From Polyangia bacterium (GTDB taxonomy: Bacteria; Myxococcota_A; Polyangia; Nannocystales; Nannocystaceae): a DNA stretch of 64,000 nucleotides. How positions within the stretch are numbered: position 1 is the first letter of the stretch; each line of letters opens with the position of its first letter. The stretch lies in assembly GCA_030424595.1 (NCBI GenBank), contig JAUHWG010000037.1, forward strand, positions 22,986 to 86,985. The letters are read 5' to 3'. Made by a program: the position numbers and the translations under genes. Of the stretch, positions 38,826 to 48,004 are shown piece by piece. Below the pieces are notes generated by a model. That model saw only the letters and a list, made by a program, of their open reading frames with translations. It was not told the DNA's origin and made no database searches.

Positions 38826-41800
38826 TCACCCCGCCGGGAGGCCGCGACGGAGCGCCTCGACCTCCGCTCGTTCGGCCGCGAAGGCTGGGCCGAGGGCGGC
38901 GTAGGTCGCCGAAGCCTGCTCCAAGAGCGGCGTCGACTCGCGGGCTCGACCGACGGCGAGCAGGGCCTTCGCCGCGGCGAGGCGAGCGTGTGCGAGCCTG
39001 GGACTGTCGGCGTCGAAGCGGGGCTCGAGCAGCGCGACGGCTGCGAGGAGCGCGGCGGCAGCCGACACGTCCTCTCCAGCGGCGAGGAGCGCTCGGCCAC
39101 GGGTCACCTCCGCGTCCCCGAGATCGATGGAGTTGTCGCCGCCTCGAGACCGAAGCGTCGCCGTCGCGGCTGTCGCGAGCGCGAGCGCCTCGCCTCGCTC
39201 GTCCGGCGCCCCTGCGGCGACGAGAAGGTTGGCGAGCGCGCGCTGGACAAACGCAGCGCTCGCGTCTTCGAGGCGATCCGCAGCGCGAAGCTCCGCGAGC
39301 ACCCGGCGCAGGCGCGCCTCCAAGGGCTCGGCGTCGCCGACCACATCGGCATGGCGCGCGGCGACGAGGAGCGCCGAGATCGCGGTCACCGACGCGACCC
39401 CGAACTTCTCGACGCCCCGCGAGAGCGCCTCCTCGCGGAGCGCCCGCGCCTCCTCGATCTCACCGAGCCCGGCGCGAGCGATCGCCAAGACGACCTCGCT
39501 CTGCACCCGCGGCGCGACGTCGGACGGCTCGATGAGCTCGAGCGCCGCTTCGGCGAGCGCCTGCGCCTCTCGGTAGCGCCGCGGCTCGAGCTCGAGGCGG
39601 GCGAGGTTGATCCGCGGCCACGCGCCGATGTGCGCGGAGGTCTCTGCTCCTGGCCTTGAGAGCAGCTCTCGCAGGAGCGCACGGGCCTCGTCGGCGCGCC
39701 CGAGCTCACGAAGGACGTTCGCCTCGTGAGGGACAAACGCGGCGACGAGGGGGTGCTCTGGGCCGAGCTCGGTCTCCACATGGCGACGGGCGGCCTGGAG
39801 GCCCTCCTGGGCCCCGCGGAGGTCGTTACGCTCCCGCGCGACGATCCCCAGGTTGGCCAACGTCCCCGCGTGCTCCACCGGGTTCGGCCCGCCCTCGATC
39901 GAGCTCGCCTCCTCGAGAAAACGACGTGCCCCGTCAAAGTCGCGATCCATGAGCTTCAACACCCCGAGGTTGTTGAGGTAGAGCCAGCGGAGATAGGGCA
40001 CCTCGCGGAAGCGCGCGGCTAGGGGAGCGGCTAGGGCGCTGTCGGCAGCCGCCCCGTCGGCGTCCCCCAGTCGCTCGCCGCGGACATACAAGCGGCGGAT
40101 GAGCGCCTCCGCGGCGATCTGATCCGCGTCCGACTCGAGCGCCGCTGCGATCGCGCGGCTCAGCGCTCGCTCGGCCTCCTCCGCCTTGAGACGTTCGATC
40201 GCGATCGCGCCGATCCTGAGCTGCGCCTCGGCGATCAGGGGAAGAAAGCCGAGGTGCTCGGCCTCGGCGGCGATCGTCGCCGCAGCCTCTGCAGCGCCGT
40301 CGAGGCGGCCCGCGCTGGCCAGCGCGACCGCCCCAGCGAGCCGCTCTCGAGCGCCCTGCACCTGCTCCTTTAGCGCGCCGTCCTGCGGGCTCAGGGGATC
40401 GCCGAGGAGAGCCTCGTGATCGCGACAGGCGGCGATCCTCGGGAGGCTCGCCGCCGCCTCTGTCGCCCGCTCGAGCACCGCCGAGTCAGCGTCGATGAGG
40501 AGATCGCCGAGGGCGCCAAGACCCGCGCGTCGCCGGCCGAGGCACGCCGTCTGGAGATCCAAGAGCTCCGACGAGATCGCCCCCGCTCGGTGCTCTTCGC
40601 AGGCCTCTCGTCGACCCGAGGACCACTCCCCGGCGTACTCATCGAGGACGCGGATCGTCCGCCCCGCCGCCTCGTCGGCGTAGGGGGATCCTGTCGCCAC
40701 GAGGCTCGCCCGCACCTGCGCCGCCCGCTCGTCGTCCCAAACGCCCCCGAGCTCGAAGCTCGGCCCGGTGCAGGGGTCCACCCCCTCGGCCGCGAAGCTC
40801 CCGATCCCCCAGGCGCCAGCGCCGACGACGACGCAGAGGCTCGCCGCGAGCGCGAAGCTCCGCCGCTTCGCCCCCGGATCGCCGGCAAGGGCGTCGCAGA
40901 GCGCAGACATGGACTCGAAGCGCGCCCCCGGATCGCGGCTGAGGGCGCGGACGAGGAGGCGATGCACCCAGGCCGGAACCGCGGCGCTCGGCGGCGGCGG
41001 CAGCTCGCCCTCCAGCACCTGGCGGATCAGGACAGCGAAGCTCTCGCCCTTAAAGGGGAGCTCGGCGTAGAGCGCCTCGTAGAGCGACGCCGCGAAGCTG
41101 TACTGATCGCTGCGCTCGTCCGCCGGCGCCCCGTGCAGCTGCTCTGGGGCCATGTACGCCGGCGTCCCCATCAACGCCCCGGTCGCGGTCAGACGGGCGG
41201 CGAACTCCGCCGCCGGCTCACCGTCGACGGCCGCCTCGGCGCTGCCGAGCTCGGCCGCCCGCGCGAGGCCGAAGTCGAGGACCTTGACCCTGCCTACGTC
41301 GGCGCCCTCATCGACGATCATGACGTTGTGCGGCTTGAAGTCGCGGTGGATGATGCCGGCGCGGTGGGCCGCCGCGAGCCCCCGCCCGGCCTGGACGAAG
41401 ACGTCGACGGTCTCGCGCCAGTCATGGGGCGCGGCCGACCACTGCGCGAGGCTGCGACCGCGGATGTACTCCATGACGACGAAGGTCTGGCCCCCGTGCT
41501 CGCCCACCTCGATCACCGAGACGACGTTGGCGTGGGTGACCTTGGCCATCGCCTGAGCTTCGCGCCGTAGACGGAGCTCGGCGCCCGACGCCAGGCGATC
41601 CGCGAGGAGGAGCTTGATCGCGACGCGGCGGTCGAGCTCGAGATCGTACGCCGAGTAGACGACCCCCATGCCGCCGTGGCCGAGGCGATCGAGGACGCGG
41701 TAGCGACCGATCGTCACCGGGCTCTGGCGCTGAGGGAAGAGGCGGGCGACCAGGACCTCCTCCATCCGCCGCTCGTCGGGGCTGTCGAGGCTCGGGAACG

Positions 41801-42005
41801 CGCCCGCAGGAGGGGTCGCCTGGGTGTCGGCGAGACCGAAGGGCTCCGAGCGCATCGCCTCGGGCTCCTCGTCGGCGTTGGCGTCGGGCTCGGTCACGGC
41901 CCGCGCCTCGGCGGAGAGCGTCGCCGCCCCCCCGAGGTCCAGCGGCTCGCCGCCCGCCGAACTCACGCCATCTAGAAGGTCCCTCACCCTGGCAAATCGT
42001 CCCAC
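38826..42005 (-). CDS. Ser/Thr protein kinase with TPR-rich C-terminus
   Basis: This 1059-residue protein has an acidic N-terminal tail followed by a Hanks-type kinase domain (about 101-370): glycine loop LGHGGMGVVYSAYD, Lys131 in VAIKLL, catalytic loop IIHRDFKPHNV (220-222 HRD), DFG (244-246) and the APE-equivalent GTPAYMAPEQ. A membrane helix near 388-408 separates it from about 640 residues of helical TPR-like repeats (for example LNNLGVLKLMDRDFDGARRFLEEA). The TPR part would be periplasmic by the usual topology. This architecture is typical of myxobacteria. It starts 56 nt after the sigma-factor gene on the same strand, so the two are probably co-transcribed. Confidence 0.96.
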   Translation of the reverse strand: MGRFARVRDLLDGVSSAGGEPLDLGGAATLSAEARAVTEPDANADEEPEAMRSEPFGLADTQATPPAGAFPSLDSPDERRMEEVLVARLFPQRQSPVTIGRYRVLDRLGHGGMGVVYSAYDLELDRRVAIKLLLADRLASGAELRLRREAQAMAKVTHANVVSVIEVGEHGGQTFVVMEYIRGRSLAQWSAAPHDWRETVDVFVQAGRGLAAAHRAGIIHRDFKPHNVMIVDEGADVGRVKVLDFGLARAAELGSAEAAVDGEPAAEFAARLTATGALMGTPAYMAPEQLHGAPADERSDQYSFAASLYEALYAELPFKGESFAVLIRQVLEGELPPPPSAAVPAWVHRLLVRALSRDPGARFESMSALCDALAGDPGAKRRSFALAASLCVVVGAGAWGIGSFAAEGVDPCTGPSFELGGVWDDERAAQVRASLVATGSPYADEAAGRTIRVLDEYAGEWSSGRREACEEHRAGAISSELLDLQTACLGRRRAGLGALGDLLIDADSAVLERATEAAASLPRIAACRDHEALLGDPLSPQDGALKEQVQGARERLAGAVALASAGRLDGAAEAAATIAAEAEHLGFLPLIAEAQLRIGAIAIERLKAEEAERALSRAIAAALESDADQIAAEALIRRLYVRGERLGDADGAAADSALAAPLAARFREVPYLRWLYLNNLGVLKLMDRDFDGARRFLEEASSIEGGPNPVEHAGTLANLGIVARERNDLRGAQEGLQAARRHVETELGPEHPLVAAFVPHEANVLRELGRADEARALLRELLSRPGAETSAHIGAWPRINLARLELEPRRYREAQALAEAALELIEPSDVAPRVQSEVVLAIARAGLGEIEEARALREEALSRGVEKFGVASVTAISALLVAARHADVVGDAEPLEARLRRVLAELRAADRLEDASAAFVQRALANLLVAAGAPDERGEALALATAATATLRSRGGDNSIDLGDAEVTRGRALLAAGEDVSAAAALLAAVALLEPRFDADSPRLAHARLAAAKALLAVGRARESTPLLEQASATYAALGPAFAAERAEVEALRRGLPAG

Positions 42006-42060
42006 TGTCTATGGAGGTAGAGCGGGCCGCAGGATCAATTCACGGCGATGCTCCCAGCTC

Positions 42061-42693
42061 TCAAGCCGAGAGCCCTTCGCGGACGCTCTTCGCCCAGGTC
42101 TCGATCCCGGCGATCGTGCTCTGCTGCAGCGCAGGTGTCTCGGCGATCTCGGCGATCTCGGCCTCTAGACGGAGGCGGGAGCGTCTGATCTTGGTCCGCA
42201 CCGTGTTCTCCAGCATGTCGAGCGCCTCCCCGATCTCGCGGGCGCGCATTCCCTCCCAATAGTACATCTCGAGGATGATCTGCGCCTCGATCGGGATCCG
42301 ACGCAGGCCGCGGAGGAGAAGCTCGACCTCGCGAGCTTGGGCGAGGAGCGACGACGGCGTCGGTCGGAGGTCCTCGACGCTGACCTCCTGCGCCACGAGG
42401 TGGACGCGATCACGCCGCGCGAGGCGGTAGTGATCGTAGAGAACATTGCGAGCGACGCCGAAGAGGAAGGGTTTGAAGCTCTGTTGCTCGCGGATCCGAC
42501 CGCGGGCCTCGAGGCACCCGAGGAAGGTCCGCTGGACGAGATCGTGGGCTTGGTTCCCGGCCTTGTTGTGGAAGAAGCGGAGAACCGCCCGGTAGTGGCT
42601 CCGGAAGAGCCTCTCGCCGCTGCGGTCATCGCCGGACTGCCAGGCCTGGAGGAGCTCGAAGTCGTCCACAGCTCGATAGTACATCGAGCCCAC
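42061..42693 (-). CDS. RNA polymerase sigma factor, ECF-like sigma-70 family
   Basis: The 210-residue protein has sigma region 2 (LFRSHYRAVLRFFHNKAG, HDLVQRTFLGCLEA, FKPFLFGVARNVLYDHYR) and region 4 (LRRIPIEAQIILEMYYWEGMRAREIGEAL) without regions 1 or 3, as in ECF sigma factors. A second ATG at 42684 is equally plausible as a start and lies within an inverted repeat (GCTCGAT-AGTAC-ATCGAGC, 42671-42689). No anti-sigma factor is adjacent; instead the gene is followed by a Ser/Thr kinase-TPR gene, a pairing seen in myxobacteria and planctomycetes. It lies divergent to the ADYC lipoprotein, a possible target. Confidence 0.94.
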   Translation of the reverse strand: MGSMYYRAVDDFELLQAWQSGDDRSGERLFRSHYRAVLRFFHNKAGNQAHDLVQRTFLGCLEARGRIREQQSFKPFLFGVARNVLYDHYRLARRDRVHLVAQEVSVEDLRPTPSSLLAQAREVELLLRGLRRIPIEAQIILEMYYWEGMRAREIGEALDMLENTVRTKIRRSRLRLEAEIAEIAETPALQQSTIAGIETWAKSVREGLSA

Positions 42694-42826
42694 TTTCCTA
42701 CTCCTGCCAATTCCGAGCGGACGGGAGCCGAAAAAAAGATCGATGTTCGTGAATTGAACGCGGCGCTTCTTCTACATGGATTATCGAGGCCCGCGCAGGA
42801 ATCAGAGCGCCCGCCCAGGAGAAGCC

Positions 42827-43876
42827 ATGACCACCATCCCCAACTCGCCCCGCCGCTCGCGCCTCCGCGCGCTCCCCCTCGCCACCCTCGGCCTCGCCCT
42901 CGCCCTCGCCCCGGCCTGTGATGACCCCGCGGTCGACGATATCGGCGAGATCAGCCAGCGCGATGGCGAAGGTCAAGGTGGTCCGACGTTCAACACGAAC
43001 GTCATCGACACCTCCGACCTCCCGGCCATCGACACCCAGGGCGGTACGCTCGACGGCGTCGAGCTCCTCAAGGTCGTCGTCGACGACAACGGGACGATGG
43101 TGATGGTCGACAGCGACAGCCTCCGGGTCACGGAGGGGACGATCGAGGGCGAGGTCTCTGGCACCACCATCGACGGCTTCGCCTTCCTGGGCTCGGTCTG
43201 GACCTTCGACGTCAACGGCACCCAGGTGTCCATGACCCTCGAGCAGATCGAGACCAGCGACGCCGCCGGCCTCTACAACCCCGACAACTACTACGACCTG
43301 CTCATGCTCGACCCGGAGCGCCTCGTCTACACCTTCAGCTACGGAGAGTCCCCCAACATCGTCAGGACCTGCGAGTACGACACGGTCGCCGGCGCGCGGG
43401 CAGTGCTCTACGGAGACATCTATGTCGACCACGGCAACGGCGACATCACGGAGCGCGACCACACCATCTACTTCGGGTGCATCTCCGGCGCCGTCGGCAA
43501 GGCCGCCCTCCACGGCTACGCCCCCGACAGCCCGTCGAAGCCGAGCGTCACCGTCGACGAGTTCGAGCTCGCGGTCCGGGCCGTCCGGGCCGACTACTGC
43601 GGCAACGGGACCTCGTACACCAACGTCGGAAACGCGCTCACCTACGACGATCGCTACGACATCAACGAGCACACCGAAGTAGGCTTCGTCACCGAGGCGC
43701 TGTGGGAGACTGGCGTCGGCGCGACCTGCGTCAACCGCATCCGCAGCACCGGCCTAATCCCCCTCACCGGCCTCAACTGCGGCGACCGTACGATCAAGAA
43801 GTGCGGCTCCGAGAAGGCCACTAAAGCTGAGTGGGACTCCAGCTCCGACGAGCTGTGGACGAAGGTCCCCAACTAG
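42827..43876 (+). CDS. ADYC-domain lipoprotein
   Basis: The ATG at 42827 has AGGAG just upstream and opens a lipoprotein signal (lipobox APAC). The 349-residue protein carries near residue 260 the signature AVRAVRADYCGNGTSYTNVG of the ADYC domain, found mostly in Myxococcota exported proteins of unknown function. The middle third is strand-rich, and several cysteines (CEYD, YFGCIS, DYC, ATCVNR, LNCGD, KKCG) suggest disulfides. It is divergent from the sigma-factor gene with 133 bp between the starts. It is probably an outer-surface lipoprotein; the function is unknown. Confidence 0.88.
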   Translation: MTTIPNSPRRSRLRALPLATLGLALALAPACDDPAVDDIGEISQRDGEGQGGPTFNTNVIDTSDLPAIDTQGGTLDGVELLKVVVDDNGTMVMVDSDSLRVTEGTIEGEVSGTTIDGFAFLGSVWTFDVNGTQVSMTLEQIETSDAAGLYNPDNYYDLLMLDPERLVYTFSYGESPNIVRTCEYDTVAGARAVLYGDIYVDHGNGDITERDHTIYFGCISGAVGKAALHGYAPDSPSKPSVTVDEFELAVRAVRADYCGNGTSYTNVGNALTYDDRYDINEHTEVGFVTEALWETGVGATCVNRIRSTGLIPLTGLNCGDRTIKKCGSEKATKAEWDSSSDELWTKVPN

Positions 43877-43984
43877 CCAGCCCGACCCGTCGGCGCCGCC
43901 TCGCGTAGCTCGTCACCGCTGCAGCGACGAGCTACGAGGGCCGGCGAGCGACCTCAACGCGTCCGCGTCGGACGGCCTTCCGCC

Positions 43985-44004
43985 AGCGCTTATTTCAGGG
44001 CTAG
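43985..44004 (+). repeat. 20-bp motif, copy 1: AGCGCTTATTTCAGGGCTAG
   Basis: This is the first of three near-identical copies of a 20-bp motif in the window, in the same orientation as copy 2, 774 bp further on. It differs from copy 2 at one base. Confidence 0.8.
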
Positions 44005-44204
44005 GCTGCCGCCACGGCGCTCGCTCGAGCGCTCCGTCGCGAGAGTCCCGCGCGCTCCCGGCCGCCACCTCGTGCAGGCCGAGGGCCCGCCCGCTCCGCC
44101 CCCTGCCTGCGCTCTGCGAGCGCCCCCTGGCGCCAGCACGCGCGATCTCGCCGACGATCTGACCGCCGCAGCCTGGGCACTCCAGGGTCTCCGGGCCGAG
44201 GCGT

Positions 44205-44778
44205 GTGCCCGATAGCGTCGGGTTCGCCACCGAAGAGAGCGCAATCGTTCTTGGTCTCATCAGGAGCGACGCAGCTTCGTGCTCGGTGTTCTCACAGGCG
44301 TTTCGGAGGCTCTCGATCGCTTGGGCTTCGGTACGGACCGAAGTTCGACCGGCGATGGGCGTTGTTGCTCATCATCGTCGAGAGTCTCGACGAGCATGTG
44401 TCGAGAGAACGTCTGCGCTCACGAGTCCTCTACGCACCCGGTAGCGGAGCCCAGGACGACTTGCTCGGGCGAGCGAGGGGCGACGGGGGGGACGCAGCGG
44501 GAGGACCCGTGCCTCGCGCGGAGACACGCGTACCCTGTCTCTTCAAGCAGACCAGCCTATCCCGTGGCGAGCACGTGGCATGGGAGGACCCGCGTCCGCG
44601 AGGGACCCGCCTCATCGCCCCTCGCCCGCCCGCCTACAGCCCCCAAGCTCCGCCCCTCGCCAAGCACGAGGTGAGCGCTCACCCACACGGATACAGCGCG
44701 AAGCGCAAAACCCGTGTCACTGACGGTTCTACGCGGGTTGTCTAGGACGCCTCACAGCAGCGCTTATTTCAGGCCTAG
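44205..44778 (+). repeat. Dispersed repeat, copy A
   Basis: This stretch matches the region 63167-63775 in reverse orientation. Strong blocks are around 44279-44400 (including GACCGAAGTTCG and CTCATCATCGTCGAGAGTC) and 44455-44600 (including GCCTCGCGCGGAGACACGCG and GAGCACGTGGCATGGGAGGA). The copies also share the 20-bp motif at the right end. Copy B carries about 100 bp extra between the blocks. Translated frames are not maintained across the blocks, which argues against a protein-coding origin. It is possibly a non-autonomous mobile element. Confidence 0.75.
44759..44778 (+). repeat. 20-bp motif, copy 2: AGCGCTTATTTCAGGCCTAG
   Basis: This copy forms the right end of dispersed repeat copy A. 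It matches copy 3 (reverse strand at 63167-63186) with one C/T difference. Confidence 0.8.
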
Positions 44779-44920
44779 CAGCCCGCGGGCGACCAGATCT
44801 TTTCGTCGTACACGGCGACCCCGGACCGGATCTGTCCAGGGGGAGTGGTAGGTCTGCTCCGTCGCCGCTCGGCGACCTCTCTGCTGACCCCACCATTGAC
44901 CGCCTCGAGGGACGCGAACC

Positions 44921-45904
44921 ATGACGAACACGACCGAACAAGCCCAGGTGCGCCTGCCCGAGCTCCTCGCGCGAAACCATCCCTTCCGCCAGTGGAAGAC
45001 CTGGACGATCCCGGGGACCAAGCTGACCCTGACCGGCTACTCGCGGGCGAACGACAAGACCTTCTTTCACCTGCCCCAGCTCAAGTGCTGCATCGACGCC
45101 GGGCTCTGTGAGGGGCGCCAGCCCGACACGGTCTTCCTGACCCACACCCACAACGACCACGTCGCTGACGTCGAGTTCCTCGCCGGCAAGTCCACCGGCG
45201 TCGACCTCTATGTCCCGAGCGAGGCCGCGAGCTACGTCGACACCTATATCCGCTCGCGGCGGGAGCTCAACCATGTCGCGCCCTTCGACCCCGAGCTGGC
45301 CGGGGAGCTGCGCCTCCACCCCGTCGCCGGCGGCGACACCTTCACCTTCGGCAAGCGCAGCGTCTACGGGGTCCGCGTGGTCCAGTGCGTCCACAAGGTC
45401 CCCTGCGTCGGCTACTGCTTCTCGGAGCGGAAGACCCGGCTAAAGCCCGAGTTCGCGGCGCTCAAGGCCGCGATGGCGGCCGAGGGTCGGCTCCAGGAGT
45501 TCGGCAAGCGGATGGCCGAGGAGCGCGCGCGCGGCGAGGTCACCGAGGAGTACTGGGAGCCCCTCTTCGCCTTCCTCGGCGACACCCACCCGAGCGTCTT
45601 CGCGGCCAACCCGTGGCTCTTCGAGTACCCGGTGATCATCACCGAGTGCACCTACCTCGACGACAAGGAGCTCGAGCGGGCGGAGCGGGTCGGGCACACG
45701 GTGTGGAGCCAGCTCCGACCGGTCATCACCGACCACCCGCAGACGACCTTCGTCCTCATCCACTTCAGCCTCCGCCACTCCGACCGGCAGGTCGTCGGCT
45801 TCTTCGACCGTGAGGTCCGCGAGGCCGAGGGGGCCCTGGACAACATCGTCGTCTGGGCCCACCGCGAGGGGCTGCTGCCGGAGCAGCACCAAAGCGGCGG
45901 CTAG
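44921..45904 (+). CDS. MBL-fold metallo-hydrolase (RNase Z-like)
   Basis: A metallo-beta-lactamase-fold hydrolase of 327 residues. The dizinc motif THTHNDHVAD (His75, His77, Asp79, His80) is present. A later FLGDTHPSVF holds a bridging Asp plus a His, and LIHFSLRHSD supplies the C-terminal His ligand; this overall order resembles RNase Z/ElaC-like proteins. A GAGGGA ribosome site precedes the ATG at 44921. The true substrate (tRNA 3' end, cyclic nucleotide or other phosphodiester) cannot be decided from sequence. The gene is monocistronic, with a strong hairpin after its stop. Confidence 0.9.
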   Translation: MTNTTEQAQVRLPELLARNHPFRQWKTWTIPGTKLTLTGYSRANDKTFFHLPQLKCCIDAGLCEGRQPDTVFLTHTHNDHVADVEFLAGKSTGVDLYVPSEAASYVDTYIRSRRELNHVAPFDPELAGELRLHPVAGGDTFTFGKRSVYGVRVVQCVHKVPCVGYCFSERKTRLKPEFAALKAAMAAEGRLQEFGKRMAEERARGEVTEEYWEPLFAFLGDTHPSVFAANPWLFEYPVIITECTYLDDKELERAERVGHTVWSQLRPVITDHPQTTFVLIHFSLRHSDRQVVGFFDREVREAEGALDNIVVWAHREGLLPEQHQSGG

Positions 45905-45923
45905 CGAAGAGCCCCCGATCCGC

Positions 45924-45967
45924 GAGGCCTCTGCCGCGACCTCCGAGGAGGAAGCGGCGGAGGCCTC
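45924..45967. terminator. Bidirectional terminator-like hairpin between convergent genes
   Basis: A 14-bp GC-rich stem (arms 45924-45937 and 45954-45967, one G-U pair) with a 16-nt loop sits in the 113-bp gap between the convergent MBL gene and vWA lipoprotein gene. No U-tract is present, which is common at high GC. The position makes a shared terminator likely. Confidence 0.5.
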
Positions 45968-46017
45968 TCTCGATCCCACGAACCTCGCCCATCGCGGCGC
46001 AGGCGGGGCGCTGCCGG

Positions 46018-47715
46018 CTACTCGAGGCCCGGACAGTAGGTCGCCGTGTCGTCCACGACCTCGCAGGTCGCCCAGACCTTCCAGTCCTCGCGCTGCGCCT
46101 TGGTCCGCAGGATCATCACCTCGACGTTGCCGAAGGCCGCACAGGCGTAGTCGCCGGTCGCCTCGTCCAGGCTCATGTCGTCCGCGACCTCCGCGGTCGC
46201 GCCGCTGGCGTCGGTGAGGAGGGCGTAGCAGACCCCCTCCCCTGCCGGCGTACGCCACTCGCCGTCGACGTACTCGCACTTGGCGAGATCGTTGGAGGTC
46301 GACTCCGCCGTCTCGGCCTCGTAGACCCGGCAATTCGGCTCGAGCACCTCGGTCGAGGTGTCCGTGTCCTTGACGCAGGCGGCGATGCAGCCCGGCGAGA
46401 ACTGAGCCCGGACCTGCTCGGCGATGTCGCGCAGCGCCGGCGTGTAGTCATCCTGGCAGATCGAGTAGAGGCCAGGATGCTCGCTCATCGGCTCGATCGG
46501 GAAGGCCTCGGCGAGCTCGCGCAGGCGCACCGGCGGCCGGGCGACGCTGTCGTTCGACGGATCAGCGTCGTCCAGGTTGAAGCTGCAGCCAGCGCCGATG
46601 CCGAACTCGTCCTGCTCCGCGTCGTCGGCAGCGTCGGCGTAGGGGATCGGCGCGGCCCCGTCGGCGAAGCCCTGGGGGACCCCCGCGAGCGCGGCGACCA
46701 TCACCTTGGTCCCGTCCCGCTTGTTCTCCCGGATCCCGTCGAGGAGATCGACGTAGCGGTCGATCGGGAAGAGCACAGCCTCATCGCCGCTGGTCGTCGG
46801 CTGGCCCATGCTGTCGTAGTCCGCCGGCTCGCAGCCCTCGTACACCGGGCCCGGCCCCTCGCACTTGGTCCCCGCGTTCCAGCAGACGGCGCTGGTCGGG
46901 ATCGGCCCGTCGGGGTCGCTCCAGAAGGTCGTGTTGTCGCGGAAGATCTCGGTGAAGTCCGGGTTGAAGGAGCAGTCGACCTCGTCGGTGATGAAGACCA
47001 CCGCGAGGTGGGCGTTGTCGCGGAGGAACCCGTAGTTGCCCGAGTCTCGGTCCTCGCTCTTCGCGAGCGCCCCGTACATCGACTCCAGCGGCGACTCAAA
47101 CCCGGCGCCGTTGACCCCTTGGGGGCCGTAGCACTGGAAGGCCTCGGCGATCGACACACCACCGCCGAGGTTGGTCTCGCCGTAGAGCCGCTCCAGCCAG
47201 GAGCGAGGCGCGACCTCCTTGTCGGGATCGTCGGACGAGTCGGCGCTCGTCGGCCGGATCTCGAGCTGCGCGTCGGTCAGGGCGCAGTGGTCGGTGCAGG
47301 CGAAGGCCGCGTCGAGATCATTGTAGACAAACTCGCCGTCCTCGACCCTGCCAAGGCAGGAGCTGAGGCGAAGATCGCCGGCGTCGAAGACCGCCTTCGG
47401 GTCGCGGGGGTTGCCGTTGTCGGTGGTGACGATGCCGACCCGGTAGTTGGCGTCGACGAGATCGAGCTCGCCGATGAAGGCCTGGAAGTTCTTCGCCAGG
47501 AGCCCTTGCTCCTCGGCCATGGATCCCGAGTTGTCGATCACGAAGAGCACGTCGACGTCGCGGTTCGGCTCGATCAGCGTGACCGGCTTGAGGACGATCG
47601 TGCGCTCGTACTCGACCTCCTTGACCGGGTGCTCCAGGCAGCCGGTGAGCGCGGTCGCGGCAGCGGCGGTGGTGAGGACGAGGGACAACGAAGTGGACAG
47701 ACGGCGGCGAGACAT
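46018..47715 (-). CDS. vWA-domain lipoprotein
   Basis: This is a 565-residue lipoprotein with lipobox LTGC. After a short linker comes a von Willebrand A domain whose MIDAS motif DNSGSM is intact (in VDVLFVIDNSGSMAEEQ), so it should bind a divalent metal. The body contains many cysteines and acidic stretches, with strands like LAVVFITDEVDCSFNPD. Such vWA lipoproteins are common in Myxococcota; adhesion or protein-binding roles are supposed. The ATG at 47715 is preceded by AGGAGT. A promoter is listed at 47778-47806. Confidence 0.92.
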   Translation of the reverse strand: MSRRRLSTSLSLVLTTAAAATALTGCLEHPVKEVEYERTIVLKPVTLIEPNRDVDVLFVIDNSGSMAEEQGLLAKNFQAFIGELDLVDANYRVGIVTTDNGNPRDPKAVFDAGDLRLSSCLGRVEDGEFVYNDLDAAFACTDHCALTDAQLEIRPTSADSSDDPDKEVAPRSWLERLYGETNLGGGVSIAEAFQCYGPQGVNGAGFESPLESMYGALAKSEDRDSGNYGFLRDNAHLAVVFITDEVDCSFNPDFTEIFRDNTTFWSDPDGPIPTSAVCWNAGTKCEGPGPVYEGCEPADYDSMGQPTTSGDEAVLFPIDRYVDLLDGIRENKRDGTKVMVAALAGVPQGFADGAAPIPYADAADDAEQDEFGIGAGCSFNLDDADPSNDSVARPPVRLRELAEAFPIEPMSEHPGLYSICQDDYTPALRDIAEQVRAQFSPGCIAACVKDTDTSTEVLEPNCRVYEAETAESTSNDLAKCEYVDGEWRTPAGEGVCYALLTDASGATAEVADDMSLDEATGDYACAAFGNVEVMILRTKAQREDWKVWATCEVVDDTATYCPGLE

Positions 47716-47777
47716 GGCGTTACTCCTGGGTGGCCTTGGGTGGCTCTCCAGGACAATGCAAGCGTCGGTGACAACCA

Positions 47778-47806
47778 ATATATTCTTTTATTTTCAACAA
47801 CTTAAA
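47778..47806 (-). promoter_or_regulatory. Candidate promoter of the vWA lipoprotein gene
   Basis: Reading leftward, TTAAGT (47801-47806) and TATATT (47778-47783) are separated by 17 bp within an unusually AT-rich island (about 47773-47815) of this GC-rich genome. Transcription would begin near 47771, giving a leader of about 56 nt. The -35 match is weak. Confidence 0.45.
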
Positions 47807-47822
47807 GCATCAAACCAGAAAT

Positions 47823-47865
47823 GGGGTCCTGCAACCCCATTGGCATAGCCAACGGATATGCCAAT
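47823..47865. terminator. Two adjacent hairpins downstream of the 48005-49090 gene
   Basis: Two inverted repeats abut: GGGGT-N6-ACCCC (47823-47838) and ATTGGCATA-N9-TATGCCAAT (47839-47865), both perfect. On the leftward strand they lie 140-180 nt after the stop codon at 48005 and before the vWA promoter. They may end the upstream message, or act as an operator; a clean U-tract is missing. Confidence 0.35.
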
Positions 47866-48004
47866 CTTGTTGGCAACGTTCTCTACGCCGAGTGGTACGG
47901 CGAAGCATGCGCGGCGTCGGTCCACGAAGGAGGCTTCGCGCCGGAGGACCCGCGTAGACCGGCGCGACGGCTCCAGGTCGCTGGACGCACCCGCGTGAGC
48001 GCGA

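Larger units (their letters stand above)
43877..44920. other. 1-kb non-coding region holding a dispersed repeat
   Basis: The region lies between the ADYC gene and the MBL hydrolase. It contains two direct copies of a 20-bp motif (43985-44004 and 44759-44778) and, between them, a sequence that recurs inverted at 63.2-63.8 kb. Long frames are open but are not conserved between the two copies, so I call none of them genes. The last 140 bases probably hold the promoter of the MBL gene. Confidence 0.6.

Noticed and set aside
44203..44745. Protein of 180 residues in repeat copy A, and its relative of 205 residues in copy B
   Set aside because: The similarity switches reading frame between blocks, so DNA rather than protein is conserved.
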